Below are positions 58,571 to 64,000 of a DNA stretch of 64,000 bases, piece after piece. Origin of the DNA: Cephalotrichum gorgonifer (taxonomy: Eukaryota; Ascomycota; Sordariomycetes; Microascales; Microascaceae). The stretch is taken from contig ONZQ02000002.1 of assembly GCA_900312665.1 (NCBI GenBank), positions 1,029,865 to 1,093,864 on the forward strand, read 5' to 3'. Position 1 is the first letter of the stretch. Every line of letters starts with the position of its first letter. The notes beneath the pieces are model-generated. The model saw nothing but the letters and a program-made list of their open reading frames with translations. It ran no database searches and had not been told where the DNA came from. The position numbers were made by a program, and so were the translations under genes.

Positions 58571-60177
58571 TTAGAACGCAACCCCAACTTCCCTCTTTGG
58601 CCTTGCCTCCGCAAAGACAGAGTCACTCTCCACCTGATGACTTGCCCCATGTCTCGCAGGAGGGCTGCTACCAGGGCCCGAGAACGTCGTCGTCGGCGCC
58701 GTCTCCTCCTCAGACTCCCACGTCGACACGCTCGACACAGACTCCCCGCTCATCCGCCTCGACTCGGCCGTGACGGGCGGGCTCACGGCGCACTGATAGA
58801 ACCCATCAGCGTCGCGGATGGGTCGCGGGACGTTGGTGATGGAGTCGATGCTCAGGCCGCGCTGGTGCCGCTGGTGCGCGCTTCCGCTGGGGAACAGCCA
58901 TGTGGAAACGCGGGAGAAGGACTTCTTCTTGCGGAGCGGGGGGCGGAGGACGAGGGGGAGCGGCGGCTGGAGCGGCGCGTCTTCCGCGCCACGGGAGCGT
59001 GGAGGGGTGGGCGGACCCTGGAAGGGGAGGACCTGGAGGGGTCGGGGAACGAGCTCGGGGAAGGAAGCGTTGTTCTCAGGTGGTGGTAGTTGGGTGGGGG
59101 CCGGCGGGACGGTGGGCGTCTGAGGCTGGCGCCGGAGGTCGGGGTTGAGTCGCTCGGCAAAGGATGGCGCTGAGGAGGGCAGGGCAGGGATTGCAGGCAG
59201 CGGGTCAGCTCCTAAAATTTTCGGTTAGCAAATTCGAGGACCAGTATGGGATACGTGTGGGGGGGCCATAGGTGGCGGAGAGAGAGGAGGAGCTTACTCG
59301 ACGGGACATGGGTTGCCAGGGAGTGGGCGGTCGACGGCCTGGAGCCAAGGTAAATGCTCTGCCTCTCCACGACATCGTCAATCATTTCCTGCAGGCGCTC
59401 CTTCTCCAGTAGCGCCTCGGCGATGCGCTCCTTAAGATGGTCGACAACTTCTGGGGCGGTGTTAGCTCTCGCCCTCGACTTAGGAGGGACCGGCGGCGGC
59501 TGCGGCGAGCCCGTGCGGACTTCGTGCGGCGAGTTCTTAGGCGACGTATTCGGGTGCGAATATGCCGTCACCGGCCGGCGGGGTACGTGGAAAGAGAGGG
59601 AAGAGTGGCTCCTCCGCAGGTTAAACCCCTCGCCGTCGCGCGCCTCCCGGAGTCGGGCAGCCGGAGGCGGGGTCACTACCCTGAAGACGTCGTCGTCGTC
59701 GTCGCGTACCTCGCCAAACCGGGAGGCCGGAGGCGGCGGGGTGGCTGCCATGCCCGCGGACTCGAAGTAAGGAAGGATGGGCGAGAGGTTCCTCCCGACG
59801 CCGACCTGCAGCGGGTGAAAGGGCGGGTGCTGACCCGTGGTCGGGGCCGAGTACTCGAAGGCATCGGCGGAGAAGTGATTGGGATGGGAGTAGATGTGGC
59901 GGAAGTCGGTGGGGGAGGATATCCGCGGCCTGCGCGAGGTGGAGGAGGAGGCGGCCCTGGTCTTCCTAGCCCGGAGACTCCTCACGGAAAAGTCTCGAAG
60001 GCTGGAGGCGAAGCCCGTACGGACCGGCGCCGGCTTCTCCAGGAGCGACGTCGGGGTCCTCGTGCGTGGGTTCCGCTCAGCGGCGGCGTAGGGCGCTCGC
60101 GCCCAGGTGGGTTGATCATGGATGACCTCGAAAGAGGGACTCCCGGTACCTTTGCTCATGTTAGAACTTGTAGCCAT
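58571..60177 (-). CDS. Disordered Ser/Pro-rich protein with an apparent frameshift
   Basis: Function unknown. Exon 1 (60177-59298) codes 293 residues: a disordered head, an Arg/Ser-rich patch, PPVPPKSRARANTAPE and a predicted coiled coil (HLKERIAEALLEKERLQEMI). The intron has strong signals (GTAAGC, GCTAAC, TTTTAG), and exon 2 starts at 59212 with RADPLPAIPALPSSAPS. In that frame a stop follows about 45 codons later. A long open frame in another register runs from about 59158 to the stop at 58571 and reads naturally as FAERLNPDLRRQPQ, then a Pro-rich stretch, KKKSFSRVSTWLFPS and RGLSIDSITNVPRP. The switch point is a run of four T (plus-strand A at 59159-59162); with three T the two parts would be one frame of about 506 residues. 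This may be a sequencing indel, a strain-specific break or an unseen splice. Confidence 0.6.
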
Positions 60178-63100
60178 AAAGTGGGATCGTCCTTAAGACT
60201 GAGACTGAGAGCGAGTTGAGAAGAGGAGACAAGAGGCAAGATATAAGGTGAGAATGACGACCGGGGAAGGGTGACCCCAACTGGGCCTCTTCTGATAAAC
60301 CATACATACCTCTCCGGGATCCATGGCTATAACACGATGTCAAGTATGAGCAGCATTGCGAAAGTGAATCTATCCAGGCTGCACATGCTTCCGACAATGT
60401 GCTGTTGGAGCTCTTCATGCTGTGAAATCCGAAAGTTCGATCTTAATATCTCGTCATACCGGTTTGTGAAAGACAAAAGCAACGGAGCCCAAGGATAAGT
60501 GCCCGAATATGCAGCAGCTGCTTTCGCCTGCCAATGAGGGAGAGGAAGGAAGGGAAGAGAGATATTAGTCGAATGAGAATGCAGGAAGATAAGAAGAGAA
60601 AAAAAAAGAAGGGAATAAAACTAGAAAGCAGGAAGGGAGAACAAATAAGAGTTCGCCGAAGGGGGAAGACTAAAGAGCAAGACAGGTTCTCGAGGGTAAT
60701 ACCCCAATACTTAATGTTTATGGGGGGGAAGAGGAACCTAGGGGGAGGGGGGTGGCAAAGAAGTGAGAAGAGGGTAGCTACATGTACAAAGTAGTGGATC
60801 GAAATGTACGAGTTGGGAGGTATTCACTCTTGCGGCGCAAATGGTGTGCGTATTTGATGTTTTATTGCTTCCTACATCCCTTCAATCTCTCTTCCTCTTC
60901 CTCTTTCTCTCTCTGCTCGTCGCATTCCCCAAATGCGGCACACCAATTCGGCAGTACGAGTATACCTCAATACTTGCTCTCCCCATCACACACACTCGTA
61001 TTTCTGTCATGGTGGGCAGGCGAACATGAGGAGAGGGGGATGGACCAGTTGGTGTGCGAAGAATGCAGCAGAGGTCCGATGATGATAGGATGTGGCTTGC
61101 CTGAGATGCAGCCAGTGGGCGCTTAGGATGCCGGGGGGTGTATCGGAATCGGGTGGCTGGCGGCACACCTCGACGTAACCACCGGGATTCGCTAACATGG
61201 AAAGACCCCACCCCACCCGGTCTATTGTACGAGTAAGTCATGGTGCTGGAACATGAACTGGACTAGGGCCTCTTTCTAAATACCACTACCTACCACTACA
61301 AGTACGTACTTGCAAAACCTACAAAAGGGGTGTAGCGTGAGATGACCAGCATCCCGTCATAGCGAGTCAACCGTCCCCGGAACCTCGAGACTTAACGGGT
61401 AGGTCTAAGGGCCCATTCGAGTGGCCGCCGTATTTCCCTTCATTGCCACAGAAATCCGGTAGGGGTGGTAGATCCGGCTACGGGATTGGACGACGAGGGT
61501 GTGTCGAGTGAGACATTTCGACAGCCCACTTTCACGAGGTCCTTTTTCTTTATCCTTCTTGTCGCGCACGTTTTTTTGTCTCCGTCCCTCGAGCGGTCGT
61601 GGCCTATTGACTTTTATGTTTCTCGAGCAACCCAGGTGCAGGGTGCGCCGGGTTTGGTTAACACCAATATCCGGCTGTCGCGTCTCGTTTCCGGGGAGTC
61701 ATGTTCTTCGAGTCTTGGTGCCCACGACGATGCATTAGCTTGGTGCCGCTCGGGAAGCGGGAGCAACCCACAGAGTCGGGGCGATGATAGGCTCTCGCGA
61801 TGACGTCCCGACACCACACATACACTCACACACCCCCTGCAAATTGCTCCCGTCCTCCCCACAAACCTGCTGAGTGACATGGCCACCTGTGACCGGGCAG
61901 GAGACGGACCTCGATGAAGACACAATACCGCATGGAGGGACGGGAAGGCATTCCTGCGGCCAATGCTTGTAACTCGTACCTGATAAAACCGACGCTGAGG
62001 ACCCTTGAAGAATTTTAATAACTTAGAGTTTATCGTTGTCTCTCATCTTTCTTCATCGTCTTCATCTCCTTACTTTTTCCTTTTTATTTTCTTTCCCCGT
62101 TCTGATTCGACCGCACATTCTCTGTTCACTTTCTTTTGCCCTGTCTTAGTTGAAGCAACTGCGCCCGGATCCCTCGGTCTTCGCCTTCCTGCCTGTCTTA
62201 GACAACCCCCCCCCCCTCTTTCCCACCCTTTTTGAACGAATCCGTTGCCCCCATGTGCGTATCCCCAGTTTGCGTCAGCCGACTATTCGTCTATTCTTGT
62301 CCATCACGTAACGTAAGAAAAAAAATGTTGGCGGGGGCGGGCGGCTTTGCTCAAATGTCTCAGTTGAGCACCCACTAATAACGGCCTTTTTTCATATGAG
62401 TACGAGTACAAAGCAAGTACACTCAAGTCGAGTCTCATACGGGACAAAGGCCTCTCTCCCTCCCCCTCGCCTCCTCCTCCCAAAAATACATGTACCCTCC
62501 CCACTCGACAAAACTAAAACTCACCTCAGCCGCCAGGCTGTGATGAGAATATTCCCCAGTCCCGCGACTCGATTGGTCCGCGCCGGAGATTTTGAACCGT
62601 GTGCTACCCAGCTGCTAGCCTTTTACCCTTTACCATGTACGGGTAGCGTGAAAGTGGAGGTCACGACCATCCTGACGGAAACTCCGATCGGCAGCGAAAG
62701 AAGTGCTACGACTGGTCCGTTGAGATCTTCTAGTGCTGATGTGGTAAACAGTATCACTATCGGCCCAACGCACCCTGGATTCCGGTGGCTGAGGGGAGAG
62801 AGGTCGCGTGGACTGCATGGACTGCGTGTACAAGCAAGAGACCAGAGGTGTCTCGAGATTCATCAGCCGCCTTGGTCCTTTGATCCCTTTATCCCTCTAT
62901 TCCTTTGCTGTTCCCTCGGGCCCTACCAGATTTCGGTTGCGATACCCGCTTGGGTACATAGTTCCCCCTCTCGTACCCGTAAATCTTAAAATATCCGTCA
63001 TGTGCATGACTAGGGACTCAGCCCGTCAGTTACGATCCCCCGCCCAGAGCTAGCTGGAATGTGGCCTCGGTCGGCTTTGTCCAGACGGTACGGCTAGTAA

Positions 63101-63378
63101 GCGTTACCTAACCTATTACCTGTGCTCGCCTCACTTGGGTGAGAGAGGAACCCAGAGAGTCCAGGCCGCCCCGCAAAAAAACGAAGTGGCATGGGTCCCT
63201 CTCCAAACCATGACTTATGTAATCACGAATCCCACTCAACGCATGCAGCAGGGTGGATCCCGACCAGTGATTGGTCGCTTGTCTCAAGGATGAACCATTT
63301 TCACAAGCCTCAAAGTCCAACCTCGAAAAATCTCCAGCAGCTTGGAGTGAGAGACTGTCTACCTGTATATCAGATACC
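60178..63378. other. Divergent gap before URB1
   Basis: No gene is supported in these 3.2 kb; the longest frames (for example 62396-62989) have no recognisable product. The 60530-60790 stretch is almost all purine on the + strand, that is a C/T-rich tract on the strand of the upstream gene. TACGAGTA copies lie at 60955, 61228 and 62401. The last 300 bases form the URB1 promoter. Confidence 0.5.
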
Positions 63379-64000
63379 ATGGGGAAACGGCCGGCTCGCG
63401 TGGCCTTCGGTCCTTCAGAAGCAAGGAAACGCCAGAAACTAGCCCGAGAACCGCCCACCTCGGAGGATGTGACCAACAGTAGGCAGCTCAAGAAGCTTCT
63501 CGAGTTTCAACCAGATGGCCGCAACGCTCGCCATGGTATGTGTCGCCTCTGCTCCGCTCTATATCCTTTGGAATTTTTACTCTCTCGGGCACCCGAACCC
63601 GTAGAATGAAACCTGCAGAATAAGACTCGCTAACATACCACACCTCAGGCCTCCAGTCATTCAAGCTGCTTCTTGATGCGCTGACCACAAACGCTGACCA
63701 CAAGCAGGAGCTGGAAGTGCTGTCCGGCTATCTGGAGGATACTAAGCCCGTATCTGAAAGTGAGGATGCCCAGTATGTACCGGATATAATGGTGATGTGG
63801 TCCTACGCTGCCCGCACGAGCAATGAGGACCTGATGTCCGAGGTGGCCGCCGTTCTCGCCCTCCTGCTCCAAGCCACATCCTTGAGTCTTGGGCTGCTAG
63901 GCCACGGAAGGGGAATATGCGAAACGCTCCTACAGGAGAAACACCTAAAACTCATCGCGAAGAACCTCTCCGCCGACAAGGACAGGGGCTTCGTCATCTC
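63379..64000 (+). CDS. URB1: Nucleolar pre-ribosomal protein Urb1/Npa1, 5' part
   Basis: Urb1/Npa1 is a very large nucleolar scaffold needed for early 60S ribosome assembly. Only the first 169 or so codons are in the window; the gene runs off the right edge. Exon 1 is 63379-63535 (GTATGT donor) and exon 2 starts at 63649 after GCTAAC...CTCAG. The joined protein shows the family's N-terminus: a basic start MGKRPARVAF, then ARKRQKLAREPPTSEDV, RQLKKLLEFQPDGRNARHGL, QSFKLLLDAL, PDIMVMWSYAARTSNEDLMS, the helical-repeat segment AAVLALLLQATSLSLGLLGH, GRGICETLLQEKHLKLIAKN and LSADKDRGFVIS. The frame is open without an ATG upstream of 63379, so this start is well placed. Confidence 0.92.

Noticed and set aside
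1..64000. Secondary-metabolite or defence gene cluster
   Set aside because: No PKS, NRPS, terpene synthase, P450, NLR-type or killer-type gene is present. The MFS carrier, esterase and phosphatase are scattered among housekeeping genes.

Overview
The window is nuclear DNA of a filamentous ascomycete (Pezizomycotina, most like a Sordariomycete). The evidence is short GT-AG introns (mostly 55-126 nt) with CTAAC-type branch points, GC-rich coding sequence with G/C-ending codons, fungal protein families (SUR7, CE16 esterase, APSES regulator, Cns1, Gyp5, Npa1/Urb1) and two intron-containing nuclear tRNA genes. The species cannot be named from sequence alone. Coding models were built by hand by joining exons in phase; most close exactly to a whole number of codons.

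Layout: (1) 1-8.5 kb, + strand: SUR7-like membrane protein, a long repeat-bearing gap, a putative GPI-anchored protein, and histidinol-phosphate aminotransferase HIS5 with a canonical Gcn4/CPC1 site in its promoter. (2) 11.7-27.2 kb, + strand, genes spaced by 2-3 kb gaps: a secreted CE16/GDSL esterase, a polyglutamine SSXT-domain protein (probable chromatin co-activator), a Gyp5-type TBC Rab-GAP and a reticulon. (3) 28.2-33.5 kb, - strand: DNA topoisomerase II, complete in four exons. (4) 39-45.3 kb: an APSES/KilA-N regulator like Xbp1 (+), convergent with the Hsp90 co-chaperone CNS1 (-), then an MFS transporter (-). (5) 45.3-52.5 kb: a gene-poor gap with intron-containing tRNA-Asp(GUC) and tRNA-Pro(CGG), both -. 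(6) 52.5-60.2 kb, all -: inositol monophosphatase, a single-pass membrane protein, a membrane-anchored histidine acid phosphatase (phytase clan), and a disordered protein whose second exon carries an apparent one-base frameshift. (7) 63.4 kb to the end, +: the 5' part of the ribosome-biogenesis gene URB1/NPA1.

Most genes are independent housekeeping functions (DNA topology, ribosome assembly, chaperoning, vesicle traffic, ER shape, histidine synthesis). The one neighbourhood with a possible shared theme is the inositol-phosphate pair (histidine acid phosphatase plus inositol monophosphatase, 2.4 kb apart on one strand). I found no secondary-metabolite cluster, no intact transposon, no CRISPR and no viral sequence.

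The strongest unexplained signal is a short word, TACGAGTA (or its complement TACTCGTA). I count at least 28 exact copies, all between genes and none in a coding exon, against about two expected by chance. It often sits inside longer GTACGAGTAC/TACTTGTAC strings and in one place forms a hexamer tandem array. Other points worth checking are the unresolved 5' splicing of the reticulon gene, the frameshift at about 59160, two stop-free in-frame introns, and several decayed minisatellites in the gaps.
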